This document shows, in pieces, positions 44,070 through 53,402 of a stretch of 64,000 nucleotides of DNA. Each line of letters begins with the position of its first letter. Position 1 is the first letter of the stretch. The notes beneath the pieces were generated by a model that had not been told where the DNA came from, made no database searches, and was given only the letters and a program-made list of their open reading frames with translations. The stretch comes from Cellulomonas palmilytica (GTDB lineage: Bacteria > Actinomycetota > Actinomycetes > Actinomycetales > Cellulomonadaceae): positions 558,001 to 622,000 of the forward strand of contig NZ_CP062221.1 of the NCBI RefSeq assembly GCF_021590045.1, read 5' to 3'. The position numbers were made by a program, and so were the translations under genes.

Positions 44070-44186
44070 CATTGTTCTGACAACTTGTCGGGTCCGGGTC
44101 ACACATTTCCTGGCGTCGCGTGGTGAGGGTCACCTGACAATTCCTGGTGGGCACGCAGAAATGCACGGTCCGGCATTGTTCTGACA
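44070..44186. repeat. Duplicated 13-mer upstream of hemC
   Basis: CATTGTTCTGACA occurs exactly at 44070-44082 and 44174-44186. Each copy leads into a dyad: the first continues to GACAACTTGTC, a palindrome around a central base, and the second to CTGAC-ATCCC-GTCAG. This lies in the 293-bp gap between hemY and hemC, which otherwise holds no gene. A TTTCCTGG/TTCCTGG pair (about 44106, 44141) is also repeated. Confidence 0.7.
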
Positions 44187-44254
44187 TCCCGTCAGCACGC
44201 GCGGGCGGAGACGGGATTTCGACATCCGCGCGGACGACGGGGGAGACTGCAGGC

Positions 44255-45349
44255 ATGTCGGTGGTCCGGATCGGTACCCGCGCGTCCACGCTCGCGCTCA
44301 CGCAGACGGGGCACGTGGCCGACGCGCTCGCGCGGCTCGGCGGCTTCGAGGTCGAGACCGTGCACGTGCGCACCGACGGCGACCGGCTCACCGGCAGCCT
44401 CGCGACCCTCGGCGGCACGGGCGTGTTCGTGACGGCGTTGCGCGACGCGCTGCTCGACGGCCGCTGCGACGTCGCCGTGCACTCGCTCAAGGACCTGCCG
44501 ACCGCACCCGCGCCCGGCCTCACGATCGCGGCCGTCCCGCTGCGCGAGGACCCGCGCGACGTGCTGTGCGCGCGGGACGGCCTCACGCTGAGCGAGCTGC
44601 CCCCCGGCGCACGCGTCGGGACCGGCTCGCCGCGCCGCGCAGCGCAGCTGCTCGCCGCGCGACCGGACCTCGAGGTCGTCGACATCCGCGGCAACGTCGA
44701 CACGCGTCTCGGCCGGGTCGCGGGCTCGGCGTCGGGACCCGGGGACCTCGACGCCGTGGTGCTCGCACGCGCCGGGCTCGCGCGCCTCGGGCGGCTCGAC
44801 GCCGTGACCGAGGCGCTCGACCCGCAGGTCATGCTCCCCGCGCCCGGTCAGGGCGCGCTCGCCGTCGAGGTGCGCACGGCCGCCCTCGCCGACCCGCCCA
44901 CGCCGGTCCTCGCGGCCCTCGCGACCGCGCTCGCCGCACTCGACCACCGGCCGACCCGCCTCGCGGTCGCCGCCGAGCGCGCGCTGCTCGCGCGGCTCGA
45001 GGCCGGGTGCGCCGCACCGGTCGGCGCGTTCGCGCGGGTCGAGGGCGCGCGGCTCGACGTCGAGGCCGTCGTGGCCCGCACCGACGGCACCCGGCTCCTG
45101 CGGCACGGCCTGACGAGCTGGGCCGTCGTCGTCCGCGAGGTCGCGCCCGACCAGCCGTCGGGCACGGACATCACACCCGGAGGCACCGCGACCGGAGGCA
45201 CCGCACCCACGGGCGCCGCACCCGAGGCCGACGAGGTCCGCGTGCCGGAGCACACCGAGGAGGGTGCGGCGACGTGCGGCGCGGACCTCGCCGACCTGCT
45301 GCTGGAGATGGGTGCCGCGGAGCTCGCCCCGGTGGGCCCGGCCTCGTGA
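44255..45349 (+). CDS. hemC: Porphobilinogen deaminase
   Basis: 364 residues from the ATG at 44255 with GGGGGAGA upstream. Key features are [20 protein letters not shown] at the N-terminus, the catalytic Asp region in [34 protein letters not shown], and the Cys near 252 ([12 protein letters not shown]) that carries the dipyrromethane cofactor. It polymerises four porphobilinogens to hydroxymethylbilane. A Gly/Thr-rich insert ([17 protein letters not shown]) interrupts the C-terminal domain. The stop overlaps hemD. Confidence 0.95.
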   Translation: MSVVRIGTRASTLALTQTGHVADALARLGGFEVETVHVRTDGDRLTGSLATLGGTGVFVTALRDALLDGRCDVAVHSLKDLPTAPAPGLTIAAVPLREDPRDVLCARDGLTLSELPPGARVGTGSPRRAAQLLAARPDLEVVDIRGNVDTRLGRVAGSASGPGDLDAVVLARAGLARLGRLDAVTEALDPQVMLPAPGQGALAVEVRTAALADPPTPVLAALATALAALDHRPTRLAVAAERALLARLEAGCAAPVGAFARVEGARLDVEAVVARTDGTRLLRHGLTSWAVVVREVAPDQPSGTDITPGGTATGGTAPTGAAPEADEVRVPEHTEEGAATCGADLADLLLEMGAAELAPVGPAS

Positions 45350-46311
45350 CCACGTCCGACGACGAGCGCCCCACGACCGCCGCGGCGCGGCACGGGACCG
45401 CGGGCCTCACGACGGGGACGAGCGACCAGGTCGGTGCGGCCGCCGCGGCACCCGCCGGGTGGCGCGTGCTCGTGCCGCGGCCGACCGCCGGGCAGTCCGG
45501 CGCGGTGATCGCGCTCGCCGCGGTCGGCGCCGAGCCCGTGCTCGTCCCGCTCATCGCGATCGACCCCCCCGAGGACACGGCCCGCGTCGACGACGCGCTG
45601 CTCGCGCTCGGCTCGGGCTGGTACCGCTGGCTCGTCGTGACGAGCGGCGCCGCGGTCCCCGTGCTCGACGCGCGCGCCCGCGCGGCCGGGCGACCGCTCG
45701 CGACGCTCGTCGCCGACGGGGACGTGCGGGTCGCCGCCGTCGGGCCGGGCACCGCACGCGCGCTGCGCGACGCGGGGGTCGACACCGACCTCACGCCGCG
45801 CGGGCCGTCGACGGGCGCGAACCTCGCCGCGCAGTGGCCGTCGGCCGACCCGCACGACCACCCCACCGGCCTCGCCCGGCCCGCGCGCGTGCTGTTCGCG
45901 CGCGGCGACCTCGCGGCGTCGACCGTCGCCGACGGCCTGCGGGCCCGCGGCTGGCAGGTCGACGAGGTGGTGGCCTACCGCACGGTCACGGCACCGCCCC
46001 CGCCCGACGACGTGCGCGACGACTGGCGCACGGGCGCGATCCGGGCCGCGCTGCTCACGTCGGCGAGCACGGTGCGCGCGCTCGTCGAGCACCTCGGGCC
46101 GCCGCCCGCGAGCACGCTGCTCGTCGCGATCGGCCCGACCACCGCCGCCGAGGCCCACCGCCTCGGCCTGCCGCTCGCCGCGACCGCCGCCGAGCAGACG
46201 ATGACCGGCCTCGTCGGCGCCCTCGTGGACGCCGCTCGCTCGTCGGACGGCTTCGTCGTCCCCCCGCCCGTCCGGGAAGATGGGCGAACCGGACACCAGG
46301 AGACACCGTGA
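45346..46311 (+). CDS. hemD: Uroporphyrinogen-III synthase
   Basis: 321 residues from the GTG at 45346. The sequence is divergent as usual for Hem[58 protein letters not shown] and [15 protein letters not shown] are recognisable two-domain features, with a low-complexity N-terminal tail of ~38 residues. It cyclises hydroxymethylbilane with inversion of ring D. It overlaps hemC and hemB by 4 bp on each side. Confidence 0.9.
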   Translation: MTTSDDERPTTAAARHGTAGLTTGTSDQVGAAAAAPAGWRVLVPRPTAGQSGAVIALAAVGAEPVLVPLIAIDPPEDTARVDDALLALGSGWYRWLVVTSGAAVPVLDARARAAGRPLATLVADGDVRVAAVGPGTARALRDAGVDTDLTPRGPSTGANLAAQWPSADPHDHPTGLARPARVLFARGDLAASTVADGLRARGWQVDEVVAYRTVTAPPPPDDVRDDWRTGAIRAALLTSASTVRALVEHLGPPPASTLLVAIGPTTAAEAHRLGLPLAATAAEQTMTGLVGALVDAARSSDGFVVPPPVREDGRTGHQETP

Positions 46312-47351
46312 CCACCGAACCCACCGGACGCCCGACCGGACGCCCGACCGAGCGCCCGACCGTCGCCGGACCCGGGCGCGTCCGCCCCCGTCGCCTGCGC
46401 ACGACCGGGGCGATGCGCCGGCTCGTGCGCGAGGTCGACCTGCACCCGCGCCAGCTCGTGCTGCCGGTCTTCGTGCGCGAGGGAATCGATGTGCCCCGTC
46501 CGATCACGTCGATGCCGGGCGTCCAGCAGCACACGCTCGACTCGCTCAAGGGCGCGCTCGCCCAGGCGGCCGACGCCCGTCTGGGTGGCGTGATGCTGTT
46601 CGCCGTCCCGCAGGTGCGCGACGCGGTCGGCAGCCAGGCGACCGCGCCCGACGGCATCCTCAACCGGGCGATCGCGGTCGCCGCGGCCGAGGTGGGCGAC
46701 GCGCTCGTCGTGCAGGCGGACCTGTGCCTCGACGAGTTCACCGACCACGGCCACTGCGGCGTGCTCACCCCCGACGGGCGCGTCGACAACGACGCGACGC
46801 TCGTGCGGTACGCGGACATGGCGCTCGCGCAGGCCGCCGCGGGGGCGCACCTCGTGGGGCTGTCCGGGATGATGGACGGCCAGGTCGCCGTGGTGCGGGA
46901 CGCGCTGGACGCCGCCGGGTACGACGAGGTCGCGGTGCTGGCCTACGCGGCGAAGTACGCGAGCGCGTTCTACGGCCCGTTCCGCGAGGCCGTCGAGTCG
47001 CAGCTGCACGGCGACCGGCGGACCTACCAGATGGACCCCGCGAACCGGCGCGAGGCGGCCCGCGAGGTCGCGATCGACGTGGGCGAGGGGGCCGACGTCG
47101 TCATGGTCAAGCCCGCCATGTCCTACCTGGACGTGCTCGCCGACGTCGCCGCGGCCAGTCCCGTACCGGTTGCGGCCTATGCCGTGTCCGGCGAGTACGC
47201 CATGATCGAGGCTGCCGCGGCGGCCGGGTGGATCGAGCGCGAACGGGCGATTCGGGAGTCCGTGCTCAGCATCCGCCGCGCGGGTGCCGATTCTGTCCTC
47301 ACGTACCACGCGACGGAGCTGGCCGGATGGCTGGCGGAGGAGTACCGATGA
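46308..47351 (+). CDS. hemB: Delta-aminolevulinic acid dehydratase
   Basis: 347 residues from the GTG at 46308 with AGGAGA upstream. Two Schiff-base lysines are visible: near 214 in [15 protein letters not shown] and near 266 in [12 protein letters not shown]. The metal site includes the segment [16 protein letters not shown]. The enzyme condenses two 5-aminolevulinates to porphobilinogen. The N-terminal tail carries [13 protein letters not shown] repeats. Its stop overlaps the hemL start. Confidence 0.95.
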   Translation: MTTEPTGRPTGRPTERPTVAGPGRVRPRRLRTTGAMRRLVREVDLHPRQLVLPVFVREGIDVPRPITSMPGVQQHTLDSLKGALAQAADARLGGVMLFAVPQVRDAVGSQATAPDGILNRAIAVAAAEVGDALVVQADLCLDEFTDHGHCGVLTPDGRVDNDATLVRYADMALAQAAAGAHLVGLSGMMDGQVAVVRDALDAAGYDEVAVLAYAAKYASAFYGPFREAVESQLHGDRRTYQMDPANRREAAREVAIDVGEGADVVMVKPAMSYLDVLADVAAASPVPVAAYAVSGEYAMIEAAAAAGWIERERAIRESVLSIRRAGADSVLTYHATELAGWLAEEYR

Positions 47352-48670
47352 GCCCGACGAACGCCGAGGTGTTCGCCCACGCGCAGGCCGTGATCCCTGG
47401 CGGGGTCAGCTCGCCCGTGCGTGCGTACGGGTCGGTCGGCGGCACGCCGCCGTTCCTCGCGTCCGCGCGCGGCGCGTACGTGACCGACGTCGAGGGCCGC
47501 GAGTACGTGGACCTCGTCGGGTCGTGGGGGCCGGCGCTGCTGGGGCACGCGCACCCCGAGGTCGTCGCCGCCGTGCAGGAGGCCGCCGCGCGCGGCCTGA
47601 GCTTCGGGGCGCCGACGACGACCGAGGTCGAGCTCGTCGACGCCGTACGCTACCGCGTGCCCGCCGCCGAGCAGGTCCGTCTCGTGTCGACCGGCACCGA
47701 GGCGACCATGACGGCGCTGCGGCTCGCACGCGGCTACACGGGCCGCGACCTCGTCGTGAAGTTCGCCGGCTGCTACCACGGGCACGTCGACGCGCTGCTC
47801 GCGCAGGCCGGGTCCGGTGTCGCGACGCTCGCGCTGCCCGGGTCCGCGGGCGTCTCGTCGGCCGTCGCCGCCGAGACGATCGTCCTGCCGTACAACGACG
47901 CCGACGCCGTGCGCGACGCGTTCGCGCAGCACGGCTCGCGCATCGCGGCCGTCATCACCGAGGCCGCGCCCGCCAACATGGGCGTCGTCCCGCCCGCGCC
48001 CGGCTTCAACGCCGAGCTGCGGGAGATCACCCACGAGCACGGCGCGCTGCTCATCCAGGACGAGGTCCTCACCGGGTTCCGCGCCGGCTACTCCGGCTGG
48101 TGGGGGCTCGAGGGCCTACGCGAGGGCTGGTCGCCCGACCTGTTCACGTTCGGCAAGGTCATCGGCGGCGGCCTGCCCGTCGCCGCGGTCGGCGGCCGCC
48201 GCGACGTGATGCACCAGCTCGCGCCGCTCGGCCCCGTCTACCAGGCCGGCACGCTGTCCGGGAACCCCGTCGCCACCGCGGCGGGCCTCGCGACGCTGCG
48301 GCTCGCGGACGCCGAGGTGTACCGGCACGTCGACGAGGCCGCCGCGCGCCTGCGCGACTCCGTCACCAAGGCCCTCGCCAACGCGGGCGTGCCGCACGCG
48401 CTGCAGTGGGCCGGGTCGCTGTTCTCGATCGCGTTCGGCGACGAGGTCGCCGAGCACGGTGTGCGGGACTACGCCGCGGTGCTCGGGTCCGAGCACTGGC
48501 GGTACGCGCCGTTCTTCCACGCGCTGCTCGACGCGGGGATCTCCGCGCCGCCGTCCGCGTTCGAGGCGTGGTTCGTCTCGGCCGCGCACGACGACGCGGC
48601 GCTCTCGCGCATCGAGGACGCCCTGCCGGCCGCCGCGCAGGCCGCCGCGCAGGCGACCCCGCCCGCCTGA
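47348..48670 (+). CDS. hemL: Glutamate-1-semialdehyde 2,1-aminomutase
   Basis: 440 residues from the ATG at 47348. Characteristic segments are [18 protein letters not shown], the PLP site with Lys near 270 in [40 protein letters not shown] and [20 protein letters not shown]. It isomerises glutamate-1-semialdehyde to 5-aminolevulinate. It ends the hemC-D-B-L run and is followed by a 13-bp repeat containing three stop codons in three frames. Confidence 0.95.
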   Translation: MSPTNAEVFAHAQAVIPGGVSSPVRAYGSVGGTPPFLASARGAYVTDVEGREYVDLVGSWGPALLGHAHPEVVAAVQEAAARGLSFGAPTTTEVELVDAVRYRVPAAEQVRLVSTGTEATMTALRLARGYTGRDLVVKFAGCYHGHVDALLAQAGSGVATLALPGSAGVSSAVAAETIVLPYNDADAVRDAFAQHGSRIAAVITEAAPANMGVVPPAPGFNAELREITHEHGALLIQDEVLTGFRAGYSGWWGLEGLREGWSPDLFTFGKVIGGGLPVAAVGGRRDVMHQLAPLGPVYQAGTLSGNPVATAAGLATLRLADAEVYRHVDEAAARLRDSVTKALANAGVPHALQWAGSLFSIAFGDEVAEHGVRDYAAVLGSEHWRYAPFFHALLDAGISAPPSAFEAWFVSAAHDDAALSRIEDALPAAAQAAAQATPPA

Positions 48671-48698
48671 CCCGCCCGCCTGACCCGCCCGCCTGACC
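48659..48698. repeat. 13-bp tandem repeat over the hemL stop
   Basis: CCCGCCCGCCTGA is repeated three times, with TGA at 48668, 48681 and 48694. The period of 13 shifts the frame each time, so all three plus-strand frames receive a stop. It ends next to the minus-strand gene at 48701. Confidence 0.85.
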
Positions 48699-48700
48699 CG

Positions 48701-50050
48701 TCAGCGCACCAACCGCGCGTCGGGGGCGATCGCCGCGTCCGCGGGCGGCTCGTCGGTGCGCGCCGCTCGGCGCGTCGGCTCGTCGGTGCGCGCCGCTCGG
48801 CGCGTCGGCTCGTCGGCGGTCGACTCGTCGGCGGTCGACTCATCGGCGGTCGGTCCGTCGGCGGTCGGTTCGTCGGGCGTGAGCAGGTCTCGGGCGACCG
48901 GGACGACGCGGTCGAACCAGCGGGTCTCCGCGAGGTCGTAGGCGAGCAGCCCGGCCAGCGCGGCCGCGCGCTCGTCGCCGACCGCGTGCGGGGCGCCGAG
49001 CGCCTCGTCGGCGAACGCACGCCCCGGGTGCGCGCTCAGCGCGACGCCCAGGCGCGCGAACGGCAGCTCGAGCTCCCACCAGGTCGTGCCCGTGGCCTCG
49101 TGCTCGTGCACCCGCAGGCCGGTCGCGTGCCGCACGAGCGGCTCGAGCACACGCAGGCGCCACGCGCCGTCGAGCCGGAGCGCGTCGGCGGCGGGGCCGG
49201 GCAGCGTCCGCAGGGAGTCGCGCACGGGGACCAGCCACGTCGTGTCGCACGCGCTCGACTCCTCCCGGCCGGGGCGCGGCTGGTGCTGGTGGTGCGGGCG
49301 GAACACGCCACGGTCGTGCGAGCGGGACCCACCCGCGTCCGACGACCCCGCGGGCAGGCCGCGCACGAACGTCCGGGCGTGCCGCGCGGTCAGCCGCGCG
49401 CGGGGGCGCATGTCCGACGCCAGCACCGGCAGCGCGGCGAGCGACCGCAGCCAACGGGCCGTCAGGTCGAGGCGCCGCTCCTGCACCCGGCCGACGAACG
49501 CGCGCTCGTCGAGCCCGGCGGCGCTCGCGCTCAGGTGCAGCGGGTCGCGGGGGAGCACGCCCGCGAGCAACTCGCGCACGCGCGGGCCGAGGTCGACCGT
49601 CGTCGTGCCCGGGGCGCGCGGCGTGACGTCGAGGCCGTCGGGCAGCAGGTCGAGCCGAGCCGCGACGCCCCCGCACGCGGACATGCTCTCGAACCGCACG
49701 AGACCGTCACCGGTGGTGAGGAACGGGTCGGCGTGCTCGACGAGGTCGGCGAGGTCGTCGTGCGCGTCGCGGTCGGTGCGAGCGCCGGTGCGCGAACCGG
49801 TACGCGAACCGGTACGTGAACCGGTGCCGGAACCGTCATGGGGGCCCGAGGGGGACACGGGCTCGTCGTAGCGGGACGCCGCGACGCGCGCGACGAGGAG
49901 CAGCGCCGCCGCGACGACGTCGGCGCGCTGCACGGAGCCGTCGACGAACGTGCGCCGCTCACTCGTCGCGAGCCCGAGGTGCGCGCCGACGCGCTCGACT
50001 CGGAGGCCGGAACGCCCCGCGTACCGGAAGGCGACCTCCACCGCATCCAC
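48701..50050 (-). CDS. Hypothetical protein with tandem-repeat segments
   Basis: 449 residues from a GTG at 50050 (VDAVEVAFRYAGRSGLRVER). I cannot assign a family. Conserved-looking parts are GAHLGLATSERRTFVDGSVQ, a central helical region with TARHARTFVRGLPAGSSD and VRDSLRTLPGPAADALRLDG, and WWELELPFARLGVALSAH. A GSGTGSRTGSRTGSRTGART linker lies near 72-92. The C-terminal ~65 residues repeat TADES(T) and EPTRRAARTD; in DNA this includes an exact 30-bp duplication (48747-48776 and 48777-48806) and several 15-bp units. Domains are soluble with no signal peptide. Confidence 0.65.
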   Translation of the reverse strand: MDAVEVAFRYAGRSGLRVERVGAHLGLATSERRTFVDGSVQRADVVAAALLLVARVAASRYDEPVSPSGPHDGSGTGSRTGSRTGSRTGARTDRDAHDDLADLVEHADPFLTTGDGLVRFESMSACGGVAARLDLLPDGLDVTPRAPGTTTVDLGPRVRELLAGVLPRDPLHLSASAAGLDERAFVGRVQERRLDLTARWLRSLAALPVLASDMRPRARLTARHARTFVRGLPAGSSDAGGSRSHDRGVFRPHHQHQPRPGREESSACDTTWLVPVRDSLRTLPGPAADALRLDGAWRLRVLEPLVRHATGLRVHEHEATGTTWWELELPFARLGVALSAHPGRAFADEALGAPHAVGDERAAALAGLLAYDLAETRWFDRVVPVARDLLTPDEPTADGPTADESTADESTADEPTRRAARTDEPTRRAARTDEPPADAAIAPDARLVR

Positions 50051-50191
50051 ACGGGTGATGTCGGCACCCCGAAGGTCACAGTTGAGTCACGGCCCCGGGT
50101 GGTTCCCGCCCGGAGCAGCACTGCTGTGCTCGACGGGTGGCGGAGGTCGCACCCGACCAGACGTGCTCCACCCGTCCGGTCGGGGCCGGGG

Positions 50192-51109
50192 TCAGGCCTC
50201 GACGAGCTCGGGGGTGGGCTCGGCGGCGGCGCGCTCCGCGGCGCGCTCGGCGCGGTACGCGCGCACCGACCAGGCGATCGCGGCGGCCCAGACCACGGCG
50301 ACCAGGCCCAGGATCCACGCCTGCGCGGGCGTGCCGCCGAGGCCGACGGCGTCGGAGCGCAGGATCGTGCGGGTGTTGGTCAGGACGATCATGCCGCCGA
50401 CGGCCGACCCGAGCAGGCGCGGCGGGATGATCCGCACGAGCCACGCGGCGATGGGCGCCGCGATCAGCCCGCCGACGAGCAGCGCGAGCACCCAGCGCAC
50501 GTCGATGCCCTGCGAGCCGAGCGAGAACAGGAAGCCGAGCGACGCGGCGAGCGCCACGAGGAACTCGGACGTGTCGATCGATCCGATGACCTTGCGCGGC
50601 TCCATGCGCCCGGACGCGAGCAGCGCGGGCGTGCCGACCGGTCCCCAGCCGCCGCCGCCGGTCGCGTCGACGAAGCCCGCGAACAGGCCGAGCGGCGCGA
50701 GGAACCGCTTGCGCACGGGCTGGCCGATCCGGTCCTTGCGGAGCCCCTTGAACGTGAAGCGCACGAGGATGTACGTGCCCAGCGCGAGCAGGATGCCGGA
50801 CATCACGGGCGCGGCGGAGTCGGTCGCGACGCGGGACAGGACGGTCGCGCCGAGGAACGCCCCGATCGCGCCGGGGATGCCGACGCGCCGCACGACGCGC
50901 CAGTCGACGTTCCCGAACTTCCAGTGCGAGACGCCGGACGCGAGCGTGGTGCCGATCTCGGCGAGGTGCACGGTCGCGGACGCTGCGGCCGGGTTGGTGC
51001 CGATCGCGAGCAGGAGCGTGCTGGACGTGACCCCGTACGCCATGCCGAGCGAGCCGTCGACGAGCTGTGCCGCGAGGCCGACGACGGCCAGGAGCAGGAG
51101 CTGCGGCAT
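50192..51109 (-). CDS. TauE/SafE family sulfite/sulfonate exporter
   Basis: 305 residues from the ATG at 51109. Eight or so membrane helices carry the TSUP repeat signature in both halves: VDGSLGMAYGVTSSTLLLAIG and FAGFVDATGGGGWGPVGTPALL. The family moves sulfite, sulfonate-derived or other sulfur anions. The context supports this: two Rrf2 regulators and a sulfate ABC operon lie just upstream, and a repeated motif at 51206-51236 resembles sites near the sulfate operon. The C-terminal tail is Ala/Glu rich. Confidence 0.9.
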   Translation of the reverse strand: MPQLLLLAVVGLAAQLVDGSLGMAYGVTSSTLLLAIGTNPAAASATVHLAEIGTTLASGVSHWKFGNVDWRVVRRVGIPGAIGAFLGATVLSRVATDSAAPVMSGILLALGTYILVRFTFKGLRKDRIGQPVRKRFLAPLGLFAGFVDATGGGGWGPVGTPALLASGRMEPRKVIGSIDTSEFLVALAASLGFLFSLGSQGIDVRWVLALLVGGLIAAPIAAWLVRIIPPRLLGSAVGGMIVLTNTRTILRSDAVGLGGTPAQAWILGLVAVVWAAAIAWSVRAYRAERAAERAAAEPTPELVEA

Positions 51110-51205
51110 GAGCGGGGTCCTTCGCGAGCGGCGGGTGGGTCGGGCGCCGGGTCAGGAGGGTGCCGTGCGGGGCGCGCGAGGCGACGCACAGCGGGCGGAA
51201 CCGAC

Positions 51206-51236
51206 AACTCGATAATCCCGACCCGGGAACTCGATA
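51206..51236. promoter_or_regulatory. Twin AACTCGATA sites upstream of the TSUP gene
   Basis: AACTCGATA occurs at 51206-51214 and 51228-51236, 22 bp apart (two DNA turns), about 97-127 bp before the TSUP start. The second is followed by TTC and the first by ATC. Similar AACTCGGAATA occurs before the sulfate-binding protein gene. An Rrf2-type regulator from this locus is a candidate binder. Confidence 0.55.
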
Positions 51237-51290
51237 TTCAAGACGTGTCCATCATGCAAGACGCACCGCGCTCCCGTCAGCCGTTCCGCG

Positions 51291-51749
51291 TCAGGGGTTC
51301 TCCCACGCGTCGGCACGGCCGAGCATCGCCTGCACCGGCGCCGGGAGGTCACCCGCGACCAGCGCAGCGATCGTCACCTCGTCGAGCACGTCGCGCACCG
51401 CGACGCGCAGCGCGACCCACACGTCCAGGAGCGCCGCGGCCGAGCCCTCGTACGTGAGCGACGGCGGGCGCTCGTCGCGCACCGTGACGAGCGGGCCCTC
51501 GGCGGCGCGCATGACGTCCGCGAGGGTGATCTGGTCCGCGGGCCGCGCGAGCCGGTACCCGCCCGAACGCCCGCGCACGCTCACGACCACGCCGCCGCGG
51601 CGCAGGTCGCCCAGGATCCGCTCGAGGAAGCTCGTCGGAAGCCCCTGACCGACCGCGAGGGTCTCGACCGCGACGGGGTCGCCCTGCGGGCTCGCCGCCA
51701 GCTCCGCGCACGCCCGCACCGCATAGTCCGCCTTCGCCGAGACCCGCAT
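51291..51749 (-). CDS. Rrf2 family transcriptional regulator (first)
   Basis: 152 residues from the ATG at 51749 (MRVSAKADYAVRACAELAAS). The winged helix-turn-helix is typical of Rrf2: LPTSFLERILGDLRRGGVVVSVRGRSGGYRLARPADQITLADV. It lacks the three-cysteine cluster of IscR and NsrR, so it is more like CymR, the cysteine-metabolism repressor. A CACAAT hexamer ends just before an alternative ATG (51758) and suggests a leaderless message. It lies between the sulfate operon and the TSUP gene. Confidence 0.88.
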   Translation of the reverse strand: MRVSAKADYAVRACAELAASPQGDPVAVETLAVGQGLPTSFLERILGDLRRGGVVVSVRGRSGGYRLARPADQITLADVMRAAEGPLVTVRDERPPSLTYEGSAAALLDVWVALRVAVRDVLDEVTIAALVAGDLPAPVQAMLGRADAWENP

Positions 51750-51835
51750 GCCGACCATTGTGCCGCCCGCGGGTCTCGCGCCCGCACCGCGCCGCGCGCG
51801 CGACCTGCGGGATCCGCCGGTGGTCGTCGGCCGCG

Positions 51836-52285
51836 TCAGCCCGCCGCGCTCTCCCGGACCTCCGGGACGCTGCCCGCGAACCGACCTGCGAGCAGGTCGG
51901 CGAGCGTCACACGGTCGAGCACACCGTGCAGCGTGTCGTCGATCGCGCCCCACAACGTCGGCAGGTGCTGCGCGACGCCGCGGTACACCAACCGGTCCGG
52001 CGGGGCCGCCCGCACGGTGACGAACGGCCCCTCCAGCGCCGCGACCACGGGCCCGACGAGCACCTCGTCCGCCGGCCGCGCGAGCTGGAACCCGCCCCGT
52101 GCACCCCGCTTGGAGACCACGTACCCGAGCTTGCGGAGCTCGGTGAGGATCTGCTCGGCGTACTCGCGGGGCAGGTCCTGCTCGGTCGACAGCGCCTCGG
52201 CCGTCACGAGGTCCGGCGAGCGCTCGGCGAGGAGCAGCAGCGCGCGGACGGCGTAGTCCACCTTGGCGGAGATGTGCACGGGCAT
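51836..52285 (-). CDS. Rrf2 family transcriptional regulator (second)
   Basis: 149 residues from the ATG at 52285, four bases after the sulfate ABC ATPase stop, so it is probably co-transcribed. HTH and wing: AEQILTELRKLGYVVSKRGARGGFQLARPADEVLVGPVV. It has no cysteines that could bind a cluster. The N-terminus MPVHISAKVDYAVRALLLLA matches the family. Being last in the operon, it is a natural autoregulator of sulfate uptake, with the CysK/O-acetylserine type of sensing a plausible inference. Confidence 0.9.
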   Translation of the reverse strand: MPVHISAKVDYAVRALLLLAERSPDLVTAEALSTEQDLPREYAEQILTELRKLGYVVSKRGARGGFQLARPADEVLVGPVVAALEGPFVTVRAAPPDRLVYRGVAQHLPTLWGAIDDTLHGVLDRVTLADLLAGRFAGSVPEVRESAAG

Positions 52286-52289
52286 CGCG

Positions 52290-53402
52290 TCAGGCCGGCA
52301 CTCGGTCGGTACACCCGTCGGCACCGGCAGCGCCGTCCGGCGCCGCCGAACCGGCGTCGCCGGCGTCGTCGTCGGGCAGGGCCTGCGCGGGGAACGGGGT
52401 GTCGACGAGCGGCCGCAGCCACGCGGTGCCGCCCTCGACGAGCCCGAGCTCGGTGACCTGCGCGCGCGTGAGCTGCACCCACGGCGTCGAGCCGTCGGCC
52501 GCCCGGGTCTCGGCGCGCACCTCGTAGCCGACGCGCAGCAGCCGGGTGACCTCGACCCGGACGGCTCCGGCGCGGTCGTCGGTGAGGACCTCGATGTCAT
52601 GCGGGCGCACGAGCACACCGCCGAGCCGCGTGACCGGGCCGAGGAACGACATGACGAACGGGTTCGCCGGGTGGTCGTACAGCTCGCTCGGCGAGCCGAC
52701 CTGCTCGATGCGGCCGCCGTTGATGACGACGATCTCGTCGGCGACCTCGAGGGCCTCCTCCTGGTCGTGCGTGACGAACAGCGTGGTCACGTGGACCTCG
52801 TCGTGCAGGCGGCGCAGCCAGTCGCGCAGCTCCTTGCGGACCTTCGCGTCGAGCGCGCCGAACGGCTCGTCGAGCAGCAGCACCTCGGGCTGGACGGCGA
52901 GCGCGCGCGCCAGGGCCATGCGCTGGCGCTGGCCGCCCGACAGCTGAGACGGCAGCCGGTCGGCGAACTGCTCGAGGTGCACGAGCTCGAGCAGCTCGGC
53001 GACGCGGTCGCGGATCTCGGCCTTGGGACGCTTGCGGATCTCGAGCCCGAACGCGACGTTGCGCGCCGTGGTCAGGTGCTTGAACGCGGCGTAGTGCTGG
53101 AACACGAACCCGACGGACCGGCGCTGCGGCGGCAGGAACGTCGCGTCGCGGCCCCCGATCTCGACCGTGCCGGAGTCCGGGTAGTCGAGGCCTGCGATGA
53201 TCCGCAGGAGCGTGGACTTGCCGCCGCCCGACGGGCCGAGCAGCGCGGTGAGCCCGCCGGGCTTCACGACGAGGTCGATGTCCTGCAGCGCGACGAAGTC
53301 GCCGAACCGGCGGTTCACGCCGCGCACGACGATGCCGGACGGGTCACCGGCGAGCTCGTCGGGCCCGTCGGTGGGCGTCCTGGATGCGGTGGTGACGCTC
53401 AT
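52290..53402 (-). CDS. cysA: Sulfate/thiosulfate ABC transporter ATP-binding protein
   Basis: 370 residues from the ATG at 53402. Walker [20 protein letters not shown], the Q-loop [13 protein letters not shown], signature [16 protein letters not shown], Walker [13 protein letters not shown] and the His in [14 protein letters not shown] are intact. A C-terminal regulatory extension ([20 protein letters not shown]) is typical of CysA. It powers sulfate import. The C-terminus has a Gly/Ala/Asp-rich tail. It overlaps cysW by 4 bp. Confidence 0.94.
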   Translation of the reverse strand: MSVTTASRTPTDGPDELAGDPSGIVVRGVNRRFGDFVALQDIDLVVKPGGLTALLGPSGGGKSTLLRIIAGLDYPDSGTVEIGGRDATFLPPQRRSVGFVFQHYAAFKHLTTARNVAFGLEIRKRPKAEIRDRVAELLELVHLEQFADRLPSQLSGGQRQRMALARALAVQPEVLLLDEPFGALDAKVRKELRDWLRRLHDEVHVTTLFVTHDQEEALEVADEIVVINGGRIEQVGSPSELYDHPANPFVMSFLGPVTRLGGVLVRPHDIEVLTDDRAGAVRVEVTRLLRVGYEVRAETRAADGSTPWVQLTRAQVTELGLVEGGTAWLRPLVDTPFPAQALPDDDAGDAGSAAPDGAAGADGCTDRVPA

